Position numbers and translations under genes: made by a program
Part shown: positions 33,624-45,278 of the stretch, in pieces
Position numbering within the stretch: the first letter of the stretch is position 1
Layout: every line of letters starts with the position of its first letter
From: Ostrinia nubilalis
Taxonomy: Eukaryota > Arthropoda > Insecta > Lepidoptera > Crambidae
DNA length: 64,000 nucleotides
Assembly: GCF_963855985.1 (NCBI RefSeq)
Contig: NC_087091.1
Span: forward strand, 16,312,154 to 16,376,153
Direction of reading: 5' to 3'
Notes under the pieces: generated by a model
What the model was told of the DNA's origin: nothing
Database searches by the model: none
What the model saw: the letters and a program-made list of their open reading frames with translations, nothing else

Positions 33624-36600
33624 ATGGCGAAACGCAGGGATTCAAATGCGAAGTAAATTTCAGTAAACTGGTTTTTAACTCACATTTATACCAGGTATAC
33701 ATTTCTTCCATTTTATCATATAAATCATCTTTCACATAAGAGGAATCAGTCAATTCATCAGACCCTGCATTACGCATTAATTCCCGGTGGCCTGATGCGA
33801 AGTCTACCCATAACTGTTCAACCAACTCTATTATATTTTCTATGTATTCCTTTGAAATTTGATTTGCTGATAATTTATTGAAATTTACTTTATTTTTCTC
33901 AAGACGTTAACTTTTTAAGGAATGATGACTTAACAAAGGTTCAAAAGTTCCATTACTTAAAAAGTTATCTCAAAGGCGAAGCGGAACAGCTTGTGAAGCA
34001 CATTTCGATCGCAGAATGTAACTATGACAGATGTTGGGAATTACTGGAGGAGCGATACAATAATAAGAAGTACATATGCCAACAAACGTTGATTAGATTT
34101 TTCAATCAGAAACCCATGGTTAATGAGTCCGCACCCATACTGAAAGAACTGATTGACACCACGAATGATTGTATGTCCACTTTACTGAACATTGGTGTCA
34201 ACGTGGGGAGCTGGGACGTGATTGTTGTACATATTTTGAGTCAGAAATTGGACACAGAAACCAAACGTAGTTGGGAGTTTTACGTGAATAGTCATAGCTC
34301 GGCGGATCAGCTACCAACATATTCAATGTTTCAGGAGTTTGTGACAAATAGGTACCGCGCAATCGAATTTTTGGTTTCTGGATCCAACACACCTAGGAAA
34401 AACGTGATTCAAAATTCAAATAAGTTGAAAGCCCTCCATGTAAATAACCATAGTTGTGTTTTATGTAAAGAAGCACACACACTTGCATTTTGCCCGGGTT
34501 TTGCGAAAGAAACAGTTGACAGACGTAGAGATTTCGTGCAGGACAATAATATTTGTTTCAATTGCTTAGGTAGAAGTCACCCAGCTAAGTATTGTCGTAT
34601 CAAAACAAGGTGTCAGATCTGCAAAAGGAAGCACCACTCACTGCTTCATTCTAATGGGAAATTTATTTCAGAGGCCAGTGAGGATAAGGAGCAAGGGTCT
34701 TCGGCAGTAGTCAGTTGTACGCTTACTGAAGAAGCAGGAGGTGCAGAAGGAATTATTACTTCGTGTTATTCGGCGGATAAAACGGGAAATCAGGTACTAT
34801 TAGCTACAGCTGTGGTAAATATTGAAGCTAATAATGGAACACGGAGAACGGTACGCGCTTTGCTCGATCAAGGATCGCAGGCGTCATTTGTGACCGAAGC
34901 GACGATACAATGTTTGGGTTTAAAGAAGTCAAAGGAGAAAAACGTTGTATCAGGTTTGGGAGGAGATAAAAAGGTCATCATCAACTCGACGGTTAACATC
35001 AACTTGCAGTCACGGGTCAATCCGGAAATCAAGTTCAAGGTCAAGGCGTACGTGTTAAGAAAGATCACAGCTTTTCTTCCAGCGAAAAAGGTTAGTGACC
35101 TGGAAGGTTTGGATTTAACGGGACTTACCTTGGCTGACCCTGAGTACCACACGCCCAACAAAGTGGATATTTTGTTAGGTGCAGATGTGTATGGGCAGAT
35201 TCTGCAAGAAGGATTAAGGAAGGGTATCCAGGGTGGAGTGATTGCACAATCTACAGCTTTAGGCTGGATCATTTCGGGCACGGTTATGGATTTACAGCAG
35301 CAGCCAAAGAGCATGGTAGTAATGCATTCACTGATGGATGAAAATGATCTCCTTAAAAAGTTCTGGGAACTGGAAGCGGAACCTGAAATAAAAAGAGAAA
35401 AAATGTTTACAGAGGAAGAAAAAAGATGTGAGGAGATATTCACAAAGACAACTTCAAGAGACGAGGAAGGGAGATATGTAGTTCGACTTCCCTTGAAGAA
35501 TGATCCTCCTTGTGTAGACAACTCCAGGGAGATATCTGAAAGGAGATTTCTTTCGTTGAAACGGAAATTCATGAAGAATGAAGCCTTGAGAGAGAAGTAC
35601 TCTGAAGTGATGCAAGAACACATAGATCTGAATCACATGGAACTAGTACCTGATGATCAAGTTGACAATCCATTGGCGATATACTTACCCCATCACGCAG
35701 TCATACGAGAAGACAGGGAAACGACGAAGGTACGGGTAGTGTACGATGCCTCCTGTAAGGGTAAGAATAATATGTCTCTAAATGATAACCTTCTAGTGGG
35801 ACCTACCTTACAGTCAGAGCTACGGCACTTGGTGATACGATGGCGTACGTACCCCGTTTGTCTCACGTCTGACATAGCCAAAATGTATCGGCAAGTGAAG
35901 ATCTCGGAATCAGATGTGGATTATCAACGGGTACTCTGGAGAGATGACCCTGAAACTGAGATAAATCACTATAGAATGCTAAGAGTGACGTTTGGAACGG
36001 CATCTGCGCCATACTTGGCTGTCAAGACATTGCAACAAGTGGCTATTGATGAGGGTGGGAGTTATCCTATGGCAGCGGAGAGAGTCTTAAGAGATTTTTA
36101 CATGGATGACCTATTGACGGGATGTCAAACTAAAGAAGAAGGATTCCAGATATTTAAGGAAATGAATGAATTACTAGGAAAAGGAGGATTCGAGTTAATG
36201 AAATGGACAAGTAACTGCGATGAGTTAATAGAAGAGATGAAAAGAGAAACAGGGATGAAAGAGGTTCAAGAGGGATTGAAGATTAAGTCAGATGAAACAA
36301 TGAAGATAGTTGGACTTACCTGGGACCGCAGTGAAGATTCATTCCGATACGCTGTCAAACTCCCGACGCTGGAACACCCTGTAACAAAAAGGAAAATAAT
36401 TAGTGATATATCACGATTTTATGATCCACTGGGCTGGGTAGGACCCAGCATCATAAAGTCAAAAATACTAATTCAGAAGCTATGGTTAGCAGGGATTGAA
36501 TGGGATGAAGCTATACCTACAAATATATTGGATGAGTGGTTTACTTACCGAGAAGAGCTGAAACTGTTGGAGTCAATTAACATACCAAGATGGGTCCACG

Positions 36601-37301
36601 TTGAGGTTAATTGCGTAATCGAATTGCATGGCTTCTGTGATGCCTCCAAAGAGGCATACGCGGCGGTGGTTTATGTCCGTGTGATTGACTCCGAGGGGAA
36701 CATTCGTGTGTCACTGTTAATTGCTAAAACAAGAGTCGCACTAGTTAAGCAGGTATCAATCCCGAGATTAGAACTATGTGGAGCAGTGAACGACAGCTCG
36801 AAAGAAAATGCAGCGGATGCAGCATCGCGAGGAGTATCACCTGCAGAATTAGTAGGGAATAGCAGATGGTTCAACGGTCAAGTAGAAGACTGTCTTAATT
36901 CAAGACCGCTGTCAGTTATTTCAAGCGATGCTGAAGGTGTTTCTGTTTTGACTCCTGGTCATTTTCTTGTGGGAGAGCCTATTGTCACGGCTCCTGATAA
37001 AAACTATGAGTCTCATAATGTTAGTTCTTTAAGGCGGTGGCAGTATACTCAGAGAATGCTGCAAGAATTTTGGAAGGTATGGTCTCGTGAGTACTTAACA
37101 AAGTTTTATAATCGGTACAGGTGGTCATCACAGCAGCCTCAGCCACAGGTGAGCGATGTCGTGTTGGTGAAGGAGGACGGATTACCGCCCTGCCGCTGGC
37201 TATATGGTAGAGTTCGTGCTGTCCATCCGGAACAGGACAATTTAGTTAGGGTAATAACGCTTAAAACAAAAAATGGGACAATTAAGCGCCAAAATATCTA
37301 A
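33624..37301 (+). pseudogene. Gag-Pol of BEL element 2, rearranged
   Basis: The Gag ATG at 33624 opens only ten codons before a stop created by the inverted block 33651-33890. The + frame resumes after a TGA at 33879 and stays open to 37301 (1,102 codons counted from a GTG at 33993). Residues below use that count. Gag DUF1759 remnant 1-130; zinc clusters CVLC 155, CFNC 188, CQIC 207; protease LLDQGS with Asp292; RT with YMDD 703-706. RNase H has Asp883 and Glu927, then jumps at about 932 to the domain's end (AADAASRG). A second jump at about 962 goes to the integrase C-terminal region (VEDCLNSRPL). RNase H lacks its third acidic residue and integrase lacks the zinc region and the DDE core. 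A KLCLLP-like tail in the +1 frame after the stop shows a third lesion at the C-terminus. RT itself looks intact. Confidence 0.88.
33651..33890 (-). other. Inverted gag segment in element 2
   Basis: The - strand is open here and encodes a Gag N-terminal region (33610-33825 with upstream extension to about 33890) containing ELVEQLWVDFASGHREL and DDLYDKMEEMYTWYK. It has the same layout as residues ~70-130 of element 1 Gag (QLESVFDEF.., YRESFEEQYY). The block is bounded by a 17-bp inverted repeat with one mismatch: 33651-33667 and 33874-33890. The following 'LPxFxG..W' part of DUF1759 is absent, so a deletion accompanied the inversion. Confidence 0.8.
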
Positions 37302-37468
37302 GTTGTGTCTGCTTCCAATAGAGACTGATGTGTAAATAGGTATAAGACAAATACTCTAAGGTAGATGAATAGTTTGATTTTTAAGTTAGCAGTTATCGGG
37401 TAGATACGTTGTTTGTTTTGTTAGTAAAGGAAGGACAAATTGCATATTTTGTCCTTGGTGGGCGATTA

Positions 37469-37781
37469 TGTTGACGTCGGTTTAAGGTTTACCGATAGAT
37501 GTCACCGCGCGCTAGATGACAGGTAGTTCACGTAGTTTGGCCAATAGATGGCACCTCTTAGATTAAGGCAAAATATTAGCGCGCGGTGTCCAGATTTTTT
37601 GCCCGCCCTTTATATATAACCGAGGAAAGAATAAAATTGAATTCAGTTGACCTCAAGACGGTGTTTGATTCACTAGTTAGTAGTACCCCTAGTCAGTGTA
37701 GGAGTGAGTGGTAGTAGTGATAACGGCTAGGAGTGCTCAGGGTGAGGGAATTCCACCCTCTCACTACGGGAGGGTTAAACA
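37469..37781 (+). repeat. 3' LTR of BEL element 2
   Basis: 313 bp, identical to 32636-32948. It is followed directly by the GTAGG target duplication. Confidence 0.92.
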
Positions 37782-38115
37782 GTAGGTAATATTGTAAAAA
37801 ACTAGTAGACATGCTCAACAAAATATTATTAGATACCTTTGACTTTCGTTCTAGAGGTATTAAACATGATACGTTCCTATGACTTTCATCATGTAAAAAA
37901 TATATTTTGTCACGTGTATTAAGGCTACAGTAAAACAATAGTGTTTAAGATTTAATTCAGGAATAAGCTACAAATACTTACTTTACTTTAAAGATAACTT
38001 TTCTTACACATTGTCAAACTTTCTTAGAATAATTATGCCATTTAAAAATTCTGTCAGTTCTCACTTGGTGTGTCCTTAGCCTTACGACCTTAACATTACA
38101 TCGCGGACAATAAAT

Positions 38116-38619
38116 ATCCCACCAAAAACATTCTGTAAAAAACTAGCCAAGTCTCGATGGAGCTGCTTGTTTATCTCTAAAAAGTAATGAAATCTAGACA
38201 AAGTCGTGCCAAGTCTATGGTTCCTTACTGCGATTTCTTTATTATTATAGTTAATGTTGTGGGACTTGGCCGTTGAAGGGTGACAAAACCAGGTGCTCCA
38301 TGACACCATTGCACCAATCTGTCGCCAGAACCGCTACCCATTGACGATGGAAAATTGCCACTTGGAAAACGTTGATTCAACAATAACCAGTCAATTGTAG
38401 GTTTAATAAAGCTGCGTATTTCAATAATACTTATGTATGATTATCTTAATAAAGATTGTTCAACGGCCAAGTCACACAACATTAACTATAATAATAAAGA
38501 AATCGCAGTAAGGAACCATAGACTTGGCACGACTTTGTCTAGATTTCATTACTTTTTAGAGATAAACAAGCAGCTCCATCGAGACTTGGCTAGTTTTTTA
38601 CAGAATGTTATTGGTGGGA
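38116..38619. repeat. Long inverted repeat with ~161-bp arms
   Basis: 38116-38277 is almost perfectly complementary to 38459-38619, separated by a 181-bp spacer. The twin open frames at 38082-38309 (-) and 38433-38657 (+) are the same sequence read from the two arms. They share the peptide NHRLGTTLSRFHYFLEINKQ, which I do not recognise. Probably a foldback transposon; a transcript across it would form a long hairpin. Confidence 0.8.
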
Positions 38620-41600
38620 TTTCACTTCTTTTTGTAGAAAGTGGCAAAATTATTTAACGTCGTCGTTTTATCGACATTTTTTTACGATATTAAACACAAA
38701 TAAACTCAACGACCCTTAAAACGGACAACGAACAACGAATGAACAATTATTTAAATAACATAACCTTAGTGAACCTTATAATATAATAAACGAAATTAAC
38801 GAAATGCAAATTACATAACATTCAACTTAATCGACGGGGGACTCTAGAAAGGAAAAAAATCTGAACACCGCTTGCTAGTGATAGCGCCATCTAGTGGTGA
38901 GCGATACATGCGAACACCACGGTGCCGGAGTAGTATTGATTATGAATGTGGTGTTACTCCAGATCTTCGATTTTCCTAGTTTTTATAGTTTTCCCTTTAT
39001 GTGGCCATTAAACCCTAACTCTGTACCAAATTTCAGCTCTCTGAGTTTACGGGAAGTACTAGTTCTATTTTGATGATTATCAGTGAGTGAGTGTCGTAAA
39101 TACGAAACTTTGCTTTCGCTTAACTTCGGAACTAAATGAGCTACAGGCTTGAAATTTTGGATTTGAAGTATGTGATTATAGCTTACTAGATAACGAAAAT
39201 TTCTGCGTTGTGGTCTTATCCAGAGGTTCTCAAAAGGGGCCTGAAAATGCGGCGAAATGGTTCCAGTAAAGGATGGTACGGCAGTGTTTGCTTCGCGCTC
39301 GACTTGGCGGGGGCACTGCCGTGCCCCCAGATAGGAGTTGTCCCGCGGTTTTTAGGCGGCGTGGGCTCCATGGTCAAGATCGCCAACTTAACCCCTTAAT
39401 TGAAGACCATATATCGAATTTGACGTTGAAATTACACATTGCAAAATACATTAATTAGATATCGGCATGGGAATAAATTTTAAAACATGTATTGAGAATG
39501 TGTTTAACTAATTTGCATTTATTGGAATAACTGATATGCGTATTATATCAGAACATCCATTGTGTAAATATTAATAAAAAATGAATTTTTGAATGGTCAT
39601 AAATCTAATGTTAATGCTTAAATATTTAGACCTGAGTCAGGTTTCAAATATGTCAAAGATCAGTCTGCTCTATTGTGAAAACCTGTTAAAAATAAGATTC
39701 AATTCTAATATTTGGTGATTTGACATTTGATTAAAATGTAGCCTTGAGAGTCAAATAAAATAAATACTTACATAAGTATTATTATTTTTAAATACAGCTT
39801 GGACACGTTTAAATGTGAAATGAATAACATAATTATAAACTCTATTTATTCCAAACCTGACACAGTGTGGCTAGCTAGATAGGTATTGCTATGTGATGGT
39901 TGTTCACCAAATTCAAAATAAACCGTGCCCAAGAATTTCCCACTAGGTGAGTCGTCGCACCTTAGCCCACCGTTTGGTACAGACTTCGTAACGTCAAGCT
40001 CTACTCTGTGGCATCTTATTGTATCTATAATAGGGACGATTTTGCATCTAAGATATGCCTAGATTGCCTAGTCTGATGTGCTGTCTGTATATTTGCATGC
40101 GAATGCCTCAAAAATAGACCGAAGCCTTTGCATAATGTTATGCAAATATGCATTTCACGCTTCTGAAGTAAACAAAGGATAGCGCTACTTTTTAATGCAG
40201 CCACTTGAAGGTTAGCTTGAGCGTAATTTTCAGACTAAGATGAAGTTGAACCATATTAATATGTGCCTAAGTAAAGTTTTAGAACTTGTTTATGTACATG
40301 AGTATTGTTTCAATTGTTCGGTAAATATATTTATTTTATTTTATTACTCGAAAACTAATCATCTTAAAAGCTACTATAAATCACTTGCATATCCATCCAT
40401 GTTCTAAAAATAACATACAATCCATTAACCAATAAGTCAACTTTAAAAATAAAATGTAGATTGCGAATTTGTTCATACTAAAAAATCTTGACGTTTCTCA
40501 CCTCGAGAACTGTTTAATTTTTTAATTCCGAGCATTTCAATGTCAGCACTCCCAATCCCGGAACCGCTCGCTTTCACTCGTACGGTTTATCAGTAGATAC
40601 CTGAAATACTGGCAGCTATTTGGGGCCGAGTTATTTCAATTGGAATATTATTGCGCTGCGTCTTCGTAACTTTTTGGATCAACTCAAATAAATAGACCAC
40701 CAAAGACGCGCGTGGGACGCGACTAGTGATGCTGAACTGCTACGTGATAAATGGATCGTATTCGTGAAATGTAAAAAAAAATACTAGGAAAAATATCGAA
40801 ATTACAAAATAACAACAACTTCGAATGTGCGTGCACCCTTAAACTATTAGACAATGCTATAAAAGCTAACTCTCTAAATATAAAGCTTTAAGCTGGTTAA
40901 AAGCTTTTTAAATAGTTAAAGCAATCATCATTTTACGCTATTTCCACTGCAAGGGACGCTAACAGAAAACTTATTTTTATTCTCCACCTCCATAAAATGA
41001 CTATTAAACAGAGATGAATTTACCATCGTTGTGATGTCATCTCACACCTGTTACATACTTAGCTAAGTAGCAAGTTATAAATACCCACTTAATTCTTATT
41101 TTTTATCACAATATACCCTTCATACTGTTTACATTTTATTTTTCTAATTGTCATGCACATCACTAGCTCCGAAAATCGTTGGCCACAACGATCGGCTTTG
41201 CGTTTTGTTTCAGCCACGTGGCGCCGTTACCACACGTGTTGTTCGTTACAACAATCGCCCCTTGTCTGCTCGTTAACGTGATCATGGGATAACTAAGCAC
41301 TTGCTCGAAAAACGACATAAATTACAAAGAGGTCAAGAAATCTTTTCTTTCAGTACAGTACAGTACAGTTTTTCTATTCTTTCAGTAGGTACCTGAAATT
41401 TCAATTTTAGATCTTTTAAGGAAGGATCCTTCATCTAAAATGTTAAGGTGATTTTTCCGGTAATTTTCTAATCTGAAACTTCTATTCAGGATAACTTCCA
41501 TGTTAAGTTTAAATTTTGCCGTAGCATTTTGGTCTCGAATACTTATTCTCTAATAAATAAATTATGTAAAAAGAGTTTTTTTTAATCACTCATCTACTCC

Positions 41601-42388
41601 TAATGCGTTCACAGCCGTTATATTATATTATAGTTGCCGAAACTAACCTACAGTAATCAGTTTTTCGTGCCGAGTTCTAATTAGCGGGCCGAGTAATCTG
41701 GTTAGCGGGTAACCCACCGGAAGGGCCGTAAACTTTTATCGGTAACCCACGATGCACGATGACGCCAACGCGATCGGCACCTGTGCCAAAATGTGCCATA
41801 GCATATACAAAGAAGTAAATAGGTACAACCTCCCTTTTACATGGATTTTAGGAATATTCAGAAGAACCTTTGTTTTGTAACGTGGGAACACAAGGGAAGT
41901 GAAACGTTAACGTTATGATCTTTTGATTAATTTCGTAAAGGGTCCAATGACAGTTTGACTTTCCCCCGGGCAATCTCGACCTTCACTAGTCGGATTTTGT
42001 TAGCGTTTAGTGATTAGTTTAGATCCTGACTACGAGAGGGTGGGTGGAAACGAGATGTGGGAATAGTCCCTTTTTATAACCAAAAGAATTTGTAAAGTAC
42101 GATGAGCCGATCATTGCCACCACTTCTAGGAGTTCTAGGGTTTCAATGAAAATATTTTCTTGATAGTACACTGGTTTAAATTTTACCATTTGTTACGTAA
42201 TCCTTGCTTCCAGATATAGGGTCGATTATTTTTGCGATATGACGCGTACTAACGAACTTCGTTATAGAGGTATATTGTTTGTGTTTACAAAATCACCGTT
42301 TTCGCAGCGACGTCACTCGTCGCGAAAATAGCCGCCTGTGTATGCAACCAAATGCAAGGCTCCAACGAAACGTTACTGCAGTAAGAAT
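38620..42388. other. Non-coding stretch
   Basis: No gene supported. A G/C-rich hairpin (GGGGGCACTGCCGTGCCCCC) lies at about 39308-39327 inside an unclassified block at 38860-39400. A short (AGTAC)n run is at about 41352-41370. AAATATATTTATTTTATTTTA at about 40323 resembles a LINE tail. Confidence 0.4.
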
Positions 42389-42409
42389 ATTACAAATAGG
42401 GATTGCAAT

Positions 42410-42495
42410 TGCTGGATCCAGCATACAGCAATCCAGCTGGATCCAGCGCCTTTTTAAACATGCTGGATCCAGCATACAGTGCTGGATCCAGCGAT
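42410..42495. repeat. Subterminal GCTGGATCCAGC repeats of the hAT element
   Basis: At least three close copies of the 12-bp palindrome GCTGGATCCAGC occur here, with further partial ones. Degenerate copies (CCAGCTGGATT, GCTGGATCCGCGC) occur near the other end at 44532-44607. Clusters of short subterminal repeats are a normal hAT feature. Confidence 0.75.
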
Positions 42496-42746
42496 GCGGA
42501 TCCGCAAACGTATAATTTCTATTGCTTAGTTTCGAATTGCCGCCATTTTCAAAACGGCGCGGTGACGTTGCCGTTCCGTTGTTTTGTGTGTTGAACGGCG
42601 CCTCTCCGAAGCTACTGGTTCGTTAGTGTGATTGAAAAAATCCAAAAAAGTATGAAGAAGCAGTAAAAAAACTGTCTATTTTCCTTTGCCAAAAAAGAAT
42701 GCGATATGGCAGGAGATGAAAACTTTGTTAAAAGGGTGCGCCAAAG

Positions 42747-43901
42747 TTCACCTAAATTTTCAACTCCGAAAATTGGAAGTCCGAAAATGTTCTTCCTAAA
42801 ATTTTTCATCCTAACAATCACAATTCCTAACTACTATGTCTCTAATGTTCATAATTCCGAATCATTCAACTTCATAATGTCATTAGCAATAAACATTTAT
42901 TACACTTTTATTTGTTCTCCTAGATTTTCTAAACATAACCATATTTTACACTATTATTCAAAGTCATATCTTTTTTGTTTAGATTTCTTTCTTTAACGAT
43001 ATATTAAAGTTCAAGTTTGTTGGCATTAGCACGTATACTTGAGTCCCGCTCCGTTCATTCAGTCAAGTTCCAGGAACGAATCGGTCCTATTCATAATTAT
43101 TGGTTTAGGTTAGGTTAGAACTGTGACCACAACGCACCAGCCGAGCGAGCGAAGCCAGAGTCCCGCTCCAGTCATTCAGTCAAGTTCCAGAAACGAATCG
43201 GTCCTATTCATAATTATTGGTTTAGGTTAGGTTAGAACTGTGACCACAACGCACGAGCCGAGCGAGCGAAGCCAGAGTCCCGCTCCAGTCATTCAGTCAA
43301 GTTCCAGAAACGAATCGGTCCTATTCATAATTATTGGTTTAGGTTAGGTTAGAACTGTGACCACAACGCACGAGCCGAGCGAGCGAAGCCAGAGTCCCGC
43401 TCCAGTCATTAAGTCAAGTTCCAGAAACGAATCGGTCCTATTCATGATTATTGGTTTAGGTTAGGTTAGAACTGTGACCACAACGCACGAGCCGAGCGAG
43501 CGAAGCCAGAGTCCCGCTCCAGTCATTCAGTCAAGTTCCAGAAACGAATCGGTCTATTCATTATTATTGGTTTAGGTTAGGTTAGAACTGTGGCCTTACG
43601 TTTTATTCGCGAAGAACGTACTTCTGTACGTAGTATTTATTATTATTCTATGGTATGAGTGAAAATATTATGGTAATGTTTAGGGATAAAAGTGTTATGA
43701 TAAAAAACAGTAGGAGTTTAAATATATTTACATAAATGATATTATTAATTAAAATTTTCGGCAACATGAGTGTTATGAACATCGCCGGTAGCACTACAAA
43801 TAGTATGAATGAAAACTTTAGGATGAAAAATTTTAGGAAGAGTGATCATTCGAATTTAAAATCGTTAGGAAGAACAATTTCGGGTAAATAACTTTAGGTG
43901 A
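42747..43901. mobile_element. Element nested inside the hAT transposon
   Basis: Ends TTCACCTAAA and TTTAGGTGA are inverted, and the subterminal motifs (CTTCCTAAAATTTTTCATCC near 42793) recur inverted near 43821. It separates the hAT text GGTGCGCCAA from the transposase remnant that begins after GCCAA at 43902, so GCCAA may be the duplicated target. The superfamily is not recognised. It holds a 117-bp minisatellite. Confidence 0.5.
43041..43594 (+). repeat. 117-bp minisatellite with TTAGG-like motif
   Basis: A unit starting GAGTCCCGCTCC recurs at 43041, 43158, 43275, 43392 and 43509, a constant 117-bp period for about 4.7 copies. Each unit contains GGTTTAGGTTAGGTTAG, i.e. two to three insect telomere-type TTAGG repeats, and a GAGCGAGCGAAGCCA end. 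Copies differ at only a few bases. Confidence 0.9.
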
Positions 43902-44324
43902 GCCAATATGGACCCTTGTTAAAACGAGTAAATAAACAAAATGTGCAAGAAGATACAGATATCATGGAGTTAGAAGAGAATGGTCTAAATGATGTCGCAG
44001 AACCCGTTAAAATTACTTCAGGGCTAGAGCTTGAGATGGAACTTAAAAGAGAGAAGGAGAACTTTAATAAACAAAAGCCAAAGCCAAGTGGTCAATTAGA
44101 TTACGAAAAGGTACTGAAAAAAGAAATGAGCGTATATGAGACCGAACGAGTGCGAGGTTAACATTTATCTATGGTGTATGACTATTTCTTCTTCTTCTTA
44201 TTCGTTACGCTCATGGCAGAGCGGTCGTGGTCATTCTACTATTCACTATTTAATGATCCTAAAACCGACCAGTGTGGAAACCGAAAGTACATTCTCAGTA
44301 ATGACTCGCAAAATGTGTTGGTAA
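43898..44324 (+). pseudogene. hAT transposase C-terminal remnant
   Basis: A frame at 43898-44161 (acidic and Lys-rich, ending LDYEKVLKKEMSVYETERVRG-like text) is followed in another frame at about 44256-44324 by KPTSVETESTFSV. The latter matches the hAT dimerisation signature (PPTSVE.ER.FS) near the transposase C-terminus. The two parts are joined only by frameshifts and the rest of the transposase is missing or unrecognisable, so the gene is dead. It lies within hAT-type ends, which supports the identification. Confidence 0.65.
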
Positions 44325-44435
44325 GCGCAGACCTCAACAACGCCTGGACCAATTTTTTTAAATGTTCGTTGAAGTCCAAGGATGGTTTTTACAGCGAGAA
44401 AAATTCGAACAATGTCTGGGAAAACCCTAAAAACA

Positions 44436-44476
44436 GCCCTTTTTTCACGCGGGCGAAGCCGTGGGCGGAAAACTAG
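44436..44476 (+). mobile_element. Helitron 3'-end fragment
   Basis: The text CGAAGCCGTGGGCGGAAAACTAG followed by T resembles the 3' terminus of the short Helitrons at 5760 and 56670. The 5' part cannot be delimited. Confidence 0.4.
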
Positions 44477-44628
44477 TTACTTAATAAAAAAAAGTCTTAA
44501 AAATGTCGTCTTTTTATTTGCGTTCCACATTTTGCTGGATCCGCGCTGAATCCAGCTGGATTCAGGTCAATCCAGCAAGAATCCAGCTGGATTGAAAACG
44601 CCGCTGGATTGCAATCCCTAATTACAAA

Positions 44629-45278
44629 TCACGGCCAAAAGTAATAAATAAACCTCAGATCCGCCTCACATTTGTACCAAAATAATTCGTAAAACCAAGT
44701 CGTTAAATAAATTAGCAACCAAGTGATTTTAGTAACACCACATCTAAAATCTGATGTATCGATTCCTTCATCGGATCATGAATAACGGTCTGCGGTACAA
44801 TATGTCACACAGTCACATAGGAGCTGTAATTATATTTGGAGGTTCTAAAAAAGGCGACCTCATTCCAAATTTACTATTCCTTGAATTGGAATGGCGTATT
44901 TAGGACAAACCCATAAAGAAACGCCAATCTTGCTTAGCATTAGCCATGGATTCAGGCCTCAGTTCAACGGTTGACTTGTGTCAGATGTGTTAATAGAAGA
45001 CATAGTTTACGATGAACTGGATACGGTCTTGTACTTGATCTGTGATTTTGAGTCACGGTTTTGCCAACTTTTGACTACCGAACTACCGAAACTCAATCCT
45101 TATTTTTATCTTACGCAAAAATAGTTTAATGAAGGTGTTTATTAATCACGTGTTTCAAACCAAAATAAATGTCGTAAAAACGGTTTACTCGTGTCCTACG
45201 GCATACCGAAATTACCGAATTACCCAGTGATCTAACTAACGCCAAAGCAATGTTCGTAATTTGTACTAGTCTTCGTCC
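44629..45278. other. Non-coding stretch
   Basis: Nothing recognised. Confidence 0.4.

Larger units (their letters stand above)
32636..37781 (+). mobile_element. BEL/Pao LTR retrotransposon, element 2 (rearranged, non-autonomous)
   Basis: 5,146 bp with two 313-bp LTRs (32636-32948, 37469-37781), identical by eye and bounded TG...CA. The 5-bp duplication GTAGG lies at 32631-32635 and 37782-37786. In order: LTR, primer-binding site, GC-rich leader with tandem repeats, rearranged gag, protease, RT, truncated RNase H, remnant of integrase end, LTR. Identical LTRs mean recent movement, although the coding region cannot support a full cycle. It probably used enzymes of a complete relative. If the lectin gene continues rightwards, the element lies in its second intron in the same orientation. 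Confidence 0.92.
42397..44620 (+). mobile_element. hAT transposon with nested insertion
   Basis: The 13-bp perfect terminal inverted repeats TAGGGATTGCAAT (42397-42409) and ATTGCAATCCCTA (44608-44620) are flanked by the 8-bp duplication ATTACAAA (42389-42396 and 44621-44628), diagnostic of hAT. Subterminal zones carry many GCTGGATCCAGC-type palindromes, likely transposase-binding repeats. A decayed transposase end (43898-44324) supports the class. Most of the interior is taken up by another element (42747-43901). Confidence 0.88.

Noticed and set aside
34868..35623. 251-codon open frame on the - strand
   Set aside because: It is the antisense shadow of the protease-RT region of BEL element 2 and has no recognisable domain.
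38082..38657. Twin open frames on opposite strands that look like a duplicated gene
   Set aside because: They are the two arms of one inverted repeat, with no sign of protein-level constraint.
43041..43594. CRISPR-like array
   Set aside because: The whole 117-bp unit repeats, with no unique spacers, in an animal genome. It is a minisatellite.
43041..43594. Telomere or chromosome end
   Set aside because: Only two to three TTAGG units per 117-bp repeat, embedded in transposons.
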